The notes under the pieces are model-generated. The model searched no databases, was not told the origin of the DNA, and was given only the letters and a program-made list of their open reading frames with translations. A DNA stretch of 35,478 nucleotides from contig CANIBL010000023.1 in the NCBI GenBank assembly GCA_947466225.1, positions 1 through 35,478 on the forward strand. Reading direction: 5' to 3'. Both the position numbers and the translations under genes were made by a program. Positions 16,373-25,401 of the stretch are shown piece by piece. Every line of letters begins with the position of its first letter. Position 1 is the first letter of the stretch. Source of the DNA: Deltaproteobacteria bacterium (GTDB lineage Bacteria > Bdellovibrionota_B > Oligoflexia > Oligoflexales > Bog-1112).

Positions 16373-17623
16373 ATGCAAAAAAAACCCGCTATTTCTGCCC
16401 TGCTCTTCTCCGCTCCCGCCCTTATGTTGGCTGTGTTGGTGCTTTTTACCAACTTTCAGTTCTTCCTGCAGGGATCAGTTGGCATTCTGACGGACTATCT
16501 AAAGGATAGCTTTCGCGCAGATGCAGCCATGATGAGTATTTTATCGTCAAGCTTCTTCTACTCTTTTATCTTGCTGCAGGTCCCAGCTGGAATGATTATC
16601 GACCGCTTTGGGGTTCGCAAGGTGGCTACCGTCGCATGTGGATTTGTCGCGGCCGGTTGCTGGGTGTTTTCCCAGTCGAGTACCCTTGGGTGGGGCGTTT
16701 TAGGCCGTGTTTTAATGGGAATCGGGGGTGCTTTTAGTTTTATCTCCATGCTGAAGACGATCAAAGAATGGTTCGCGCCTCAGCAGTTCCCTATTTTACT
16801 GGGGATCGTAGAGACCGTGGGGATGGCCTCAACCGCTGGGATCAATACAGCGGTTTCAGAAGTGTCAGGCTTTTGGGGATGGCGAGTGGCTATGATGGGC
16901 TGCGCCAGTACGCTGACATTGCTTACAGGGATCCTTTGGTGGCGCGTGCGGGACCAGAAGGTTGTGAGCAATGGAGATCCCAAGGTCTCGGGAGAGTCTT
17001 TTTGGGTTCGCAGTCATCGTCTGCTTGCCAAGCCGGAGCTTTGGTGGTGTGGCATTTTTGCAGGGTGTAACTTCAGTGTTGTGACCGTGTTTACCTATTT
17101 GTGGTGTGTTCCGTTTTTAACCCAAGGCTACGGGTTGCCCGAAGTTACGGCTGTGATGCTATGTTCTTTTATCTATCTGGGGATTGCCTTGGGAAGTCCG
17201 CTTTGTGGCTGGCTTAGCAACCGAGAGGCTTTTTCTACCTTGATGCTACGTGGGGCGTTGGTCAGCTTGACCTTGTTTAGTATTTTGCTTTATGTGCCGG
17301 CTTTGCCGATTTGGGTCATGGGTGTGTTGATCTTTTTATTGGGGATCACAATTTCTACGTATCATCTGTCGTTTATTTATGTGAGCCGTTCGGTGCCGAA
17401 CTCAGTACAGGGCACTGCTAATGGATTTGTGAATATGATGACCATGATCGGGGCACCGCTGTTGCAACCCGTAGTGGGCTTTTTCTTGTCATATGAAAAA
17501 GACGGGAAAATCTTCGATGGGGCCGAAACCTATGGCCTGTGGGATTTTCGCCTGGCTCTTACTTTGATTCCGATCTGTTTGCTCGCCTCTGTCTTTTGTG
17601 CAAAAGCCATGCGAGGCAAGTAA
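16373..17623 (+). CDS. Major facilitator superfamily transporter
   Basis: The 416-residue product has twelve predicted membrane helices. The MFS signature between helices 2 and 3 is DRFGVRKVATVACG, and helix 4 contains GRVLMGIGGAFSF. A second half-repeat follows with GWLSNREAFSTLMLRG. The overall pattern resembles the anion:cation/sugar-phosphate branch and the Legionella Pht-like transporters of intracellular bacteria, but substrate cannot be inferred. The start is ATG at 16373 with a poor ribosome binding site. The gene is alone on its strand, divergent from the receptor operon, and ends at a shared terminator with rpsU. Confidence 0.88.
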   Translation: MQKKPAISALLFSAPALMLAVLVLFTNFQFFLQGSVGILTDYLKDSFRADAAMMSILSSSFFYSFILLQVPAGMIIDRFGVRKVATVACGFVAAGCWVFSQSSTLGWGVLGRVLMGIGGAFSFISMLKTIKEWFAPQQFPILLGIVETVGMASTAGINTAVSEVSGFWGWRVAMMGCASTLTLLTGILWWRVRDQKVVSNGDPKVSGESFWVRSHRLLAKPELWWCGIFAGCNFSVVTVFTYLWCVPFLTQGYGLPEVTAVMLCSFIYLGIALGSPLCGWLSNREAFSTLMLRGALVSLTLFSILLYVPALPIWVMGVLIFLLGITISTYHLSFIYVSRSVPNSVQGTANGFVNMMTMIGAPLLQPVVGFFLSYEKDGKIFDGAETYGLWDFRLALTLIPICLLASVFCAKAMRGK

Positions 17624-17667
17624 GAAGCTAGCAGATAGAGACTTCAGACTGCTTCTAAGACAAAAAT

Positions 17668-17693
17668 GGAGCGGTTAGTTTACTACCCGCTCC
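17668..17693. terminator. Bidirectional terminator between the MFS gene and rpsU
   Basis: GGAGCGG (17668-17674) pairs with CCGCTCC (17687-17693). A T run follows on the plus strand and a five-T run on the minus strand. It lies between the convergent stops at 17623 and 17719. Confidence 0.85.
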
Positions 17694-17718
17694 CTTTTTG
17701 TGGGGAAAACAACAATAC

Positions 17719-17922
17719 CTACTCTGCCAAGCCCAGCTTACGCATTTGCTTAATGCGACGCTTACGTGCTGCGATAGACTTTTTCTTCAGTCGGATCGAA
17801 GGCTTTTCATAGTGCATGCGCTTCTTCAAGTCTCCAATGATGCCGGCTTTTTCGACTTGTTTTTTGAAAATCCGCATCATTTTTTCGAGAGACTCTCCCG
17901 GTCTGATAATTACGCCTGGCAT
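17719..17922 (-). CDS. rpsU: 30S ribosomal protein bS21
   Basis: A small basic protein of the 30S platform involved in initiation. The 67 residues match the family: PGVIIRPGESLEKMMRIFKK at the N-terminus, a central HYEKPSIRLKKKS and a basic C-terminal helix AARKRRIKQMRKLG. GGAAGG lies 6 nt before ATG 17922. It is monocistronic here, 119 bp downstream of the pilT-like gene and followed by a strong terminator, without the dnaG-rpoD neighbours seen in some bacteria. Confidence 0.97.
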   Translation of the reverse strand: MPGVIIRPGESLEKMMRIFKKQVEKAGIIGDLKKRMHYEKPSIRLKKKSIAARKRRIKQMRKLGLAE

Positions 17923-18041
17923 TGATGTCCTTCCTTAGCTATTTCGATTCAGAAAATTGGGTTCAAACTTGAGTAAAAACATAAAACCAGCACTATACAC
18001 GGCGATAAGAGGAAAAGCAACGGTCAACCGCATGAAAACCC

Positions 18042-19856
18042 TTACGTCTCAAGAAAAGAGAGATTCTTTCGCTTGGCCATTTCTTCTAAGCTCTTTTTAT
18101 CCAACGCATTTTGCCAGGCTTCATGGGAAGAAATGGTACCCTTGAGGGCGAGTTGTAGTAGGGCTTCGTTTAATAGCTGGTTGCCTGTCGCTTTTTGGGT
18201 CTGCATATGATTTTCGATCATATGGGTTTTGCCTTCGCGGATCATAGAAGCGATCGCGTCATCGGGAATCAAGAGTTCGACAGCGGCACATCGGCCGCCA
18301 CCGATCTTTTTCACCAACGTTTGGGTTACGACACCTTTGAGGGAGGCCGCTAGCATGCTGCGGATAATAGGCTGTTTTTCGCTAGGAAACTGGTCAATGA
18401 TGCGATTCACAGTGGAAACCGCCGTATTGGTATGCAAGGTAGCAAAGACCAGATGACCTGTCTCCGCGGTCTCAATGGCGATAGCAGTAGTCTCTGCATC
18501 TCGCAGTTCTCCAATCAGGACAATGTCTGGATCTTCGCGCAAGGATGCGCGCAGTGCGGTGGCAAAGCTATTGGTGTGTTTGCCTACTTCTCGTTGGCGA
18601 ATGAGGGCTTTTTTAGAGCGGTAGCTGAATTCAATGGGGTCTTCGATGGTCATGATATGCACTGGCCGCTCTTCATTGATGCTTTCAATCAAAGCTGCCA
18701 GAGTCGTGGTTTTCCCGCTTCCTGTGGGGCCGGTAACCAATACCAAGCCTTTATTGAGTTTGCCAAAGCGAAGGATGCTTTGGGGTAGGCCCAATTCAAC
18801 GGCAGATAAAATGGTCTGGGGTACGTGGCGGAGTACGGCGCCGATGCCACCTTGTTCGCGAAATAGGTTCACCCGAAATCGGCCCAATCTTTGTATCTCA
18901 TAAGCAAAATCTACATCCCAGGTAGTTGCGAATTTGCTGCGTTGTAGTGGGGGAATAATGGGATCCAAAAGAGATTGAATGATCGCAGGCGTCATCATCA
19001 ACTCGATTTTTTTCTGAATGTCTCCGTCTTTGCGAAAGGCCAACGGTTGCCCGGTGGTGAGATGCAAGTCACTGCATTTTTTCTCAATCATTTCGCGTAA
19101 ATATACATCGACGGCATTTTGACCCTGACTCCAGCTCATCACAGAGGCCAGAACCGGTGCGTAGTCGATGGGCGCTCTTTCTATTTGCCCCGCAAAAGGC
19201 GAGAGAGGCGCTGGGGCTGGGGAGGGCGTTGCTGGTGCGATAGGCGCAATGGGTGCTTCTGGTGCAACAGATGTGACCGGTAGCTCCATTTCAGCTCGAT
19301 GCAGCTGGGTCGGTTGCTCGGCCGCAGGTGCAGCTGCGGCGGTTGGCGGTGCAAAGAGATCTGCTATAGGTGTGGCTGCTTTTGTTGGGATGACGGGCTG
19401 GCGAGGGGCTGGTGGCGGCGATGGCGCTTGCCAGGTAGGGCGATCGCTTTGCTGGGTGCGAATATCCAGGGGCGGGATTTCAGGAAATGCCTGGGTAGCA
19501 AGTTCCATGTCCAGCTTCAGTAGTGTTTTCTTGTATCGTTCCAATTCAATATCAAAATTCGGCATGAAAAAAACCAAACAAGGGGTGGGGCGTTGACTTG
19601 CCAGTACAAAGAGAGACCCCACCGTTTTGATGACCAGCCGCCCCTCCACAGGTCTACCAGCTTGATAGGCATCAGCCTCTCTCGGTAGAATTTCTGCGAC
19701 CCGCTCTTGGATCCAAGCTGCGGAAAGGGGCAGAAAAGCCTCTAGTTTCTGCGTAGTGTTGCCAATATGCAAGAGAGGTCTTTGGTTTTCTTGTAACTCA
19801 ATAAAATGCCCCCCATCTTTTACCAGACGAGAGAGAATGCGCCGTAGGGTTTCCAT
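18042..19856 (-). CDS. PilT-like type IV pilus retraction ATPase with long N-terminal extension
   Basis: Residues 245-600 are a PilT/PilU ATPase: SDLHLTTGQPLAFRKDG at 262-278, Walker A GPTGSGKT (376-383), Walker B with GELRDAET (449-456), and the His box HLVFATLHTNTA (468-479). PilT drives pilus retraction at the inner membrane. Usual PilT is about 350 residues; this one has 604. Residues 1-120 are a separate globular domain of no family I recognise, joined by a Pro/Ala-rich linker (about 128-225). ATG at 19856 was chosen because GGAGG lies 7 nt upstream; the longer frame to 20006 has no support. No other pilus genes are in the window. Confidence 0.88.
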   Translation of the reverse strand: METLRRILSRLVKDGGHFIELQENQRPLLHIGNTTQKLEAFLPLSAAWIQERVAEILPREADAYQAGRPVEGRLVIKTVGSLFVLASQRPTPCLVFFMPNFDIELERYKKTLLKLDMELATQAFPEIPPLDIRTQQSDRPTWQAPSPPPAPRQPVIPTKAATPIADLFAPPTAAAAPAAEQPTQLHRAEMELPVTSVAPEAPIAPIAPATPSPAPAPLSPFAGQIERAPIDYAPVLASVMSWSQGQNAVDVYLREMIEKKCSDLHLTTGQPLAFRKDGDIQKKIELMMTPAIIQSLLDPIIPPLQRSKFATTWDVDFAYEIQRLGRFRVNLFREQGGIGAVLRHVPQTILSAVELGLPQSILRFGKLNKGLVLVTGPTGSGKTTTLAALIESINEERPVHIMTIEDPIEFSYRSKKALIRQREVGKHTNSFATALRASLREDPDIVLIGELRDAETTAIAIETAETGHLVFATLHTNTAVSTVNRIIDQFPSEKQPIIRSMLAASLKGVVTQTLVKKIGGGRCAAVELLIPDDAIASMIREGKTHMIENHMQTQKATGNQLLNEALLQLALKGTISSHEAWQNALDKKSLEEMAKRKNLSFLET

Positions 19857-20057
19857 GATATGCCTCCACAGAGGGGGTATCGGCAGAAGGGGCGACAAGT
19901 TGAGCTTAGTTTTTCCTCTATCGCTCCGGTTTTCACAGCAAGTAGGGGCGTGTTGGCAAGGAAATGTACGCTGTCCCCCGTCTATTTTTTGTGGGGAAGC
20001 CCACATCCCATATGTTCCCTTCGTTAAAAGACGATGTTGGGGTAGGTAATCGGAGTT

Positions 20058-20074
20058 TCCGTCATCCCCAGCGA
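20058..20074 (+). repeat. Left-end fragment of the dispersed TIR repeat
   Basis: TCCGTCATCCCCAGCGA is identical to the first 17 bp of the full element at 27158-27248, then diverges. It lies in the 243-bp spacer upstream of the pilT-like gene and downstream of the subtilase stop, where I saw no other feature. Confidence 0.7.
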
Positions 20075-20099
20075 CTTTCTATCTAGACCGTTGCGCCTC

Positions 20100-21464
20100 T
20101 TACAGGTGAAGCCACAATTGAGAAATATCGAGATCCAAGGGAGTTTCTACATTGATCGTAGGATCAAATTCCTCCCCAACAAGGGTAAGCTCATGAGGGT
20201 AGGCTTCATAGGCTGCATATTGGAAGACTTTGCTTTGGGGTAAAAACAGCTTGGCATCCAAGCGAGACCGCAACTTGCTGTTGAGTTCCGGTAAAGGCAT
20301 TTTCTCTGAAAATTCGTACGTCATGTATCGAATCGCCAGTGGCGCCGAAAAACTGGTACCATTCGTGATGGTAAGAAAATCATCTGGACTGCTGGTAATC
20401 ACGGAGCTCCCTAAACTGTACAGATCTACGCAGGGTCCGTAATTGCTGAAGTAACTGATTCGGCCGCCTATATCATAGCTACCCACGCTAATATGCTGTG
20501 TACTGCCTGAACAACTATCAGGTCTATCTCGCTTTGTGTTGATGGGTATTCCGCTGTTTCCTGCGCTTTGAAGGGTGAGATAAGGGGCGTTGTCGTACCC
20601 GATACCTAAGTTTTGATTCACAGTTTGTCTCAGGCTCTCTTTTTCCGATAAATATGCTATGACAGTTTCAGTCTTTTCGGATCCACCGCAACCTGCTGCA
20701 GCTAGGAAGGTCGCTATAGTGGTGCGATCTGTTCCATAGCTTTTGTTAATAAATGAAACATGCTGTTGTATCGCAAGTTGATGAATCAGCTCGTCTTCTG
20801 AGTTTTTTCCGTATTGGAGAACGGCTTGTTTGACTTCGGGGTCTTGCATTATTGAGGTTATGATCGGGACTTGTTCTATGCTGTTACAGGCAGATGGGTC
20901 TGCCCCATCTGTTGGGGATCTTCCTAGTTTTTTTTCCACCAAAATCAACCGTACATTTGGATTTCGATATGCGATGAGGGCTGTAACATTGGTTCCATGG
21001 TGGCGTGAAAGACCCTTTTCTAAATACTCTTTTACTTGTTGGGCCTCTTGCTTTGGTAACGCATAGAAATTCTTATTTTTGATCGCTTGGTTCCATTTCG
21101 CCTTCAACGCAGATACAGCTGGGGAAGGGGGCGTCCATACATGATTGATCCCTTTTTCTAAGTGACAATTACTTTCTATTTCTGGATCCGCGCCTGTTTT
21201 TAAACCGGCGAGAATTTTTTCCTTGATTTCTTCTTGACTCAATTTGGTGGTGTCTGAGTTTGAAGCGTTCGAGTCACAGACAAGTGTGTAACTGGAAATT
21301 ACTTTGTCCTTGTATGCCCGATGATTGGGGTCAATGCCAGCATCGATGACCATGACGATGTGATTGTTATGAGGCACTTCTTCTTCATCGTTGGCTGGTT
21401 TTTTGATCCACCTGCATCCGACAAGAGACAATAGGAGAAGCAAGAAAAAACATTTTTGTTTCAT
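20100..21464 (-). CDS. Subtilisin-like (S8) serine peptidase lipoprotein
   Basis: The 454-residue product has a lipoprotein signal with lipobox LVGC (Cys17). All members of the S8 catalytic set are readable: Asp41 in VIDAGID, His156 in HHGTNV, oxyanion Asn303 in SAGNSG, and Ser371 in GTSFSAP. The distance between Asp41 and His156 is long for a subtilase and holds a charged, helical, Cys-containing insertion (about 55-150). There is no obvious propeptide. GAGG lies 5 nt before ATG 21464. It is probably anchored in a membrane and faces the periplasm or outside. With the metallopeptidase at 5011 it is the second extracytoplasmic protease in the window. Confidence 0.88.
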   Translation of the reverse strand: MKQKCFFLLLLLSLVGCRWIKKPANDEEEVPHNNHIVMVIDAGIDPNHRAYKDKVISSYTLVCDSNASNSDTTKLSQEEIKEKILAGLKTGADPEIESNCHLEKGINHVWTPPSPAVSALKAKWNQAIKNKNFYALPKQEAQQVKEYLEKGLSRHHGTNVTALIAYRNPNVRLILVEKKLGRSPTDGADPSACNSIEQVPIITSIMQDPEVKQAVLQYGKNSEDELIHQLAIQQHVSFINKSYGTDRTTIATFLAAAGCGGSEKTETVIAYLSEKESLRQTVNQNLGIGYDNAPYLTLQSAGNSGIPINTKRDRPDSCSGSTQHISVGSYDIGGRISYFSNYGPCVDLYSLGSSVITSSPDDFLTITNGTSFSAPLAIRYMTYEFSEKMPLPELNSKLRSRLDAKLFLPQSKVFQYAAYEAYPHELTLVGEEFDPTINVETPLDLDISQLWLHL

Positions 21465-21615
21465 AACATCCTCTTTTCTTTATTCGGGGGAGATCGCAAT
21501 CATACAGCCGGATATGGTTATAAGGAGTGCGTTGAGGTGGAGCCCCATCAAACGGTAGAGCGCCAAATGTGAGCATCGGTGCACACGTTAGCACAAGAGC
21601 CAATAGGCGCTTCAT
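21385..21615 (-). CDS. Small possible exported ORF overlapping the subtilase start, doubtful
   Basis: This 76-residue frame starts MKRLLALVLTCAPMLTFGA, a good signal peptide, with AGG a few bases upstream. It overlaps the first 80 bp of the subtilase gene in another frame. The part beyond the overlap is only about 50 residues (Pro-rich, then IKKRGCYE). It could be a small secreted peptide coupled to the subtilase or the leftover start of a lost gene. The rest of the spacer 21465-21784 shows nothing else I can support. Confidence 0.3.
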   Translation of the reverse strand: MKRLLALVLTCAPMLTFGALPFDGAPPQRTPYNHIRLYDCDLPRIKKRGCYETKMFFLASPIVSCRMQVDQKTSQR

Positions 21616-21784
21616 TTTCTACCTATAAAAATGGATGTGGAGATGATGGGGAATATTATACATCAAGACTCTGCTCGAGAAAATTTTGCAATCGCCAACT
21701 GTCGCTACATGGGCCCCTACTTGGGGCTTTTTGTTTTGGCCGCATGGAGAGTAATATGTCGGATTCTTATAGAAGGAGAGCGAT

Positions 21785-22756
21785 ATGATGAAGGCCATGG
21801 TGATGCGCCAGTTTGGTGGAATTGAAGAGCTGCGAATGGAGAACGTGGCGGTTCCAACTCCAGGCGAAGGAGAACTTCTACTCAAGACCTCTTACGCAGG
21901 GGTAAATCCGGTGGACTGGAAAATTCGCGAAGGGTTTTTGGCAAGCGCGCTGCCACATGAGTTTCCCCTGATTCTGGGATGGGATGTTGCGGGTACGGTT
22001 CTGTCGGTTGGAGAAGGTGTGAGTCAGTTTTCGGTGGGCGATCGCGTGTATGCATATACGCGAAAACCTACGGTGCAATGGGGTACCTATGCAGAGTTTG
22101 TAACGGTCTCTGAGTCTGCGGCTGCTCTAACACCGCATACGTTGACAGATGCCCAAGCGGCCGGCGTTCCTCTCACTGCACTTACAGCATGGCAAGGTCT
22201 CTTTGATTTCGCGCAACTCAAAGCGAAACAAGTGGTATTGATACATGCCGGCGCTGGTGGCGTAGGGGGCTTTGCCATACAGTTTGCCAAGTCTATGGGG
22301 GCCACGGTGATCACCACTGCAACAAAAGCCAAGCATCCGTATCTGGTCGATCTCGGGGCTGATATCGTCATTGACTATTCCACGGAAGATTTTGCGCAAC
22401 AAGTTCGAGAGCTTTATCCAGAAGGGATCGATGTTGTCTTTGATGGTGTCGGTGGTACTACCTTGGCGCGCAGTTTTGATCTTCTCAAGCCGAAGGGAGT
22501 TTTGGTGAGTATCGTGGATACCCCAGATGTTACGGTTGCACAGGAGAAAAATGTGAAAGCAGGTTTTGTCTTTGTTGCGCCAAATGGTGCTCAGTTGGCA
22601 CATATTAGCGCGTTGCTGGACTCGCATACAGTAAAAGCCCTGCCTGTGGAGATTTTGCCTTTGGTGCGCGCGCAAGAGGCGCATGTGAAAAGTCAGTCTC
22701 ATCGGACCGTAGGGAAAATGGTGCTAGAGGTGGCAATCCCCTGTGTCTCCATGTAA
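21785..22756 (+). CDS. NADP-dependent quinone oxidoreductase-like MDR enzyme (zinc-free)
   Basis: A medium-chain dehydrogenase/reductase of the quinone-oxidoreductase branch. Features are the N-terminal GroES-like fold with GVNPVDWKIR (about 39-48), LGWDVAGTVLSVGEGV and VGDRVYAY, then the nucleotide-binding motif HAGAGGVGGFAIQFAK near residue 155. The zinc-binding cysteines of alcohol dehydrogenases are absent. Likely substrates are quinones or enones reduced with NADPH. GGAG lies just before ATGATG (21785 or 21788). Its stop codon directly abuts the stop of the convergent gene at 22757, leaving no terminator space. Confidence 0.88.
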   Translation: MMKAMVMRQFGGIEELRMENVAVPTPGEGELLLKTSYAGVNPVDWKIREGFLASALPHEFPLILGWDVAGTVLSVGEGVSQFSVGDRVYAYTRKPTVQWGTYAEFVTVSESAAALTPHTLTDAQAAGVPLTALTAWQGLFDFAQLKAKQVVLIHAGAGGVGGFAIQFAKSMGATVITTATKAKHPYLVDLGADIVIDYSTEDFAQQVRELYPEGIDVVFDGVGGTTLARSFDLLKPKGVLVSIVDTPDVTVAQEKNVKAGFVFVAPNGAQLAHISALLDSHTVKALPVEILPLVRAQEAHVKSQSHRTVGKMVLEVAIPCVSM

Positions 22757-23125
22757 TCAGCTTTCAGGTTTGCATAAATTCTGGTTCAAATTCCATACGA
22801 TTCCAAATCCCCCTCCGCCCCATCCAATCGATACCGTAACGGCATTGGGGATAATGGAAAGTTTACATGCAAATTTGAGCACTTTTTTGAAAAGCTCTTC
22901 AATGGAGTCTTGAAAAAGCTGTTCCGTAATTCTTTCTTCAAGTCCCGTTTCCAATTTGCGATAATAGGTCTCTTCCCCTTTACTGTTGAGTTCAATGCGT
23001 AAGCCAGAATCGATGGGGTTCATCGGTGCTGCATTGATCTGGGTAAGGTTAGGTCTTGCCTCAGCGAGAGAGAAAGGAAGGAGTAGGGGTAGCAAACACA
23101 AAATGTTGCGGAAGAATGCCTGCAT
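22757..23125 (-). CDS. Small exported protein of unknown function
   Basis: No family recognised. The 122-residue product has a clear signal peptide (residues 1-23, cleavage after AEA). A charged helical centre follows (ERITEQLFQDSIEELFKKV) and then a glycine-rich VSIGWGGGGFGIVW segment near the end. It has two cysteines in the mature part. AGGAG lies 6 nt before ATG 23125. It is 77 bp downstream of the methyltransferase/MetF gene on the same strand and converges, with zero spacing, on the oxidoreductase gene. Confidence 0.6.
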   Translation of the reverse strand: MQAFFRNILCLLPLLLPFSLAEARPNLTQINAAPMNPIDSGLRIELNSKGEETYYRKLETGLEERITEQLFQDSIEELFKKVLKFACKLSIIPNAVTVSIGWGGGGFGIVWNLNQNLCKPES

Positions 23126-23202
23126 ACTGAGCTCCTAAAGTGGGTGCTGATCTCTCCAGTATGAGGCAGGGGCTGTGGAATGAGTAGTCTGTGGCGGTAG
23201 TG

Positions 23203-25074
23203 CTACGTTTTTCCCAATACAGCGAGGGCAAGGTCAATGCGTCCAAAGGGGGCTGAGACTTGAATCCCAGCTACAGAGCGACCGAGGGCTTCCACCATCT
23301 GGCGGGCAATATCGACTCCGACTTTTTTTGCGGATTCTGCATCTTGGGATTGGGCCATGCGGTCGATAATCTCAGGGGGGATGACGACGCCCGGGACTTC
23401 ATTGTTCATAAATACGGCATTTCGATGGCTGACCAAGGGCCAAATTCCCGCAATGATGGGGATACGCCAGTTTTTTTGCTCGAGATAATTGAGAAAGCGC
23501 TCGAGTGCGTTGATGTCAAAGACCGGTTGGGTAATGGCCCACTCTGCTCCAGCGTCAACCTTCCAAGCAAAGCGATCCATCTCATATTGGAAATTTCTGT
23601 GTACCGGATTGACTCCGACGCCCAAGGACAGGCTACAAGGGGTGCCAATGGCGCGCTCCCCTAAATCGATGCCGCAGTTTAAGCGATGGGCCATGTTGGT
23701 AAGTCCGATGGCATCTACATCGAAGACTCCGGTTGCATCCGGATAGGCGCCCAGCTTTGGCGGATCCCCCGTGATCAGGAGCATATTGCGTAGACCGATG
23801 GCTTGTGCCCCCAAAAGATCCGATTGCATGCCCAAGAGATTGCGATCTCGGCAGGTGTAGTGGAGCACGGTTTCAATGCCGGCTTGTGCTTCTATCATCA
23901 CGGCTGTGAGTAAAGCGCTCATGCGCGCGCTGGCCCTTGGCCCATCGGGGATATTGATTGCATCCACGCCTGCTTCTTTGAGTTGGCGAGATTGTGCGAT
24001 GACCTTCGAGGGGTCTGCTCCAGCTGGCGGGAGAAGCTCGACGGAACTTACCGGTTCTCCATCCGCAATTTTGCGCGACCATGCAGAGCGTTCTCGAAAA
24101 GGTTGGGTTGCAATGGGTGCAATGGGTTGCGTGGTCACATCATTCTTTATGCTGCTGGATGTGATCGCACTACGAGGTCGCGACATCGCTGTAGCATGAC
24201 GTCCTGCATTGGCCATGGCGCGAATATGAGCTGGAGAGGTGCCGCAGCATCCGCCCACAAACCGGACGCCGATGCGATAGAACTCACCGGCAAAGTGAGC
24301 CAAATATTCAGGGCTGCTCATATAGATCTGTCGCCCCTCTACTAAGCGAGGCAATCCAGCATTGGGGCGTACCGAAATGGGGCACGCCAGTTGCTGCAGC
24401 AAGGGCTCCAGCTGGGTGAACATGGGCTGTGGGCCAACGGAACAGTTCAGTCCAATTACATCGACTTTCCACTCCGCTAGCTGTTGCAGTGCTCCTGCGA
24501 TGGGAGTTCCGGTGGGCAAGGTTCCCTCCGGGGTCATGCTGAGATAGGCTATGATCGGAAGTTCAGGGGCAACCTCTCGAGCCGCCAAGATTGCCTGGCG
24601 AATTTCAGAGAGATCCGTAAAAGTTTCAAGGGAGAGAAGATCCACGCCCCCTTCTTGCAGGGCTTCGATTTGCGCTTGAAAATAGGTGCGCCCCTCTTGA
24701 TAGGACGTAGGCCCGAAGGGCTCGAGTTGAATACCCAGAGGGCCGACGCTCCCTGCAATCCAGGCTTTGCCTTGTGCTGCCGTGCGTGCAAGTTGAGCGG
24801 CTTGTCGGTTCATATCCCGAAGTTTGTCATGGAAGTTGTGTTTGCAAAGCTTGGGATAGTTAGCGCCCCAGCTGTTGGTGCTTAGCACTTGGGCGCCGGC
24901 TTCCAGATATTCCCGGTGAAGTTGTAGGATCAACTCAGGGTTGGAGAGGTTGGCTTCTTCAAAACACCGATTGATGAAAATGCCTCGGTTGTAGAGCTCT
25001 GTTCCGGTGCCTCCATCCAGTAGCAACTTCGTATCAGTCTGTAACAGCGCAGAAAAAGTAGGACTTTGGGGCAT
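23203..25074 (-). CDS. Bifunctional homocysteine S-methyltransferase / 5,10-methylenetetrahydrofolate reductase
   Basis: A two-domain enzyme of the Bacillus YitJ type. Residues 10-295 are a homocysteine S-methyltransferase barrel with the zinc cysteines in GLNCSVGP (Cys211) and GGCCGT (Cys276, Cys277). Residues 340-615 are a MetF-like FAD barrel with SVELLPPAG, a central LLITGDPPK and EWAITQPVFD. The linker 295-335 is low complexity. Together they make methyl-THF and methionine. There is no B12-binding domain, so it is not a full MetH. At 623 residues it is normal for the fusion. GGGAG lies 9 nt before ATG 25074. No SAM riboswitch was seen upstream. Confidence 0.92.
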   Translation of the reverse strand: MPQSPTFSALLQTDTKLLLDGGTGTELYNRGIFINRCFEEANLSNPELILQLHREYLEAGAQVLSTNSWGANYPKLCKHNFHDKLRDMNRQAAQLARTAAQGKAWIAGSVGPLGIQLEPFGPTSYQEGRTYFQAQIEALQEGGVDLLSLETFTDLSEIRQAILAAREVAPELPIIAYLSMTPEGTLPTGTPIAGALQQLAEWKVDVIGLNCSVGPQPMFTQLEPLLQQLACPISVRPNAGLPRLVEGRQIYMSSPEYLAHFAGEFYRIGVRFVGGCCGTSPAHIRAMANAGRHATAMSRPRSAITSSSIKNDVTTQPIAPIATQPFRERSAWSRKIADGEPVSSVELLPPAGADPSKVIAQSRQLKEAGVDAINIPDGPRASARMSALLTAVMIEAQAGIETVLHYTCRDRNLLGMQSDLLGAQAIGLRNMLLITGDPPKLGAYPDATGVFDVDAIGLTNMAHRLNCGIDLGERAIGTPCSLSLGVGVNPVHRNFQYEMDRFAWKVDAGAEWAITQPVFDINALERFLNYLEQKNWRIPIIAGIWPLVSHRNAVFMNNEVPGVVIPPEIIDRMAQSQDAESAKKVGVDIARQMVEALGRSVAGIQVSAPFGRIDLALAVLGKT

Positions 25075-25320
25075 AGTGCGTAACTCCCTTCGCTAAAGTC
25101 GCTACAGCATACATGCGAGAGGTAGGCCTTGTCTTGTAGGTTATCTAGATGGACATGACGGATGAACCCCCTTGACAAGCCGTATCTCTCAAGGAGACCT
25201 CTGCCTCCATTTTTCTTCTGGTTTTATGCGAATGGAGGTGGAAAGAAGCGCAATAGAGCTGTCATCTGGATCTTGGGCTGTTTCTCTGTGGGGTTTTACA
25301 AGGCAGTGAGCCAACATGTG

Positions 25321-25359
25321 GGAGATGCCCAGACGGCGGAAGCGGCATGGGCATGACGA
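25321..25359 (+). repeat. Right-half copy of the dispersed TIR repeat
   Basis: GGAGATGCCC, GGCGGAAGCGGC and ATGGGCATGACGAA follow the order and spacing of the right half of the full element. A shorter fragment, CATGACGGA, is at 25154-25162. Both lie in the otherwise featureless 327-bp spacer 25075-25401 between the divergent methyltransferase and lipoprotein genes. Confidence 0.65.
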
Positions 25360-25401
25360 AATGGGCTTCTATGGTAAAATACAGGCAGAGGTACTGCCGG
25401 T

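Noticed and set aside
17960..17980. tRNA gene suggested by a T-loop-like GGGTTCAAACT
   Set aside because: No acceptor stem, anticodon arm or CCA-compatible partner could be laid out around it.
22127..22702. 191-residue minus-strand open frame
   Set aside because: It is antisense to the Rossmann domain of the MDR oxidoreductase and has no recognisable domain.
25075..25200. SAM riboswitch before the homocysteine methyltransferase/MetF gene
   Set aside because: None of the conserved SAM-I, SAM-II or SAM-IV core segments could be recognised on the minus strand.
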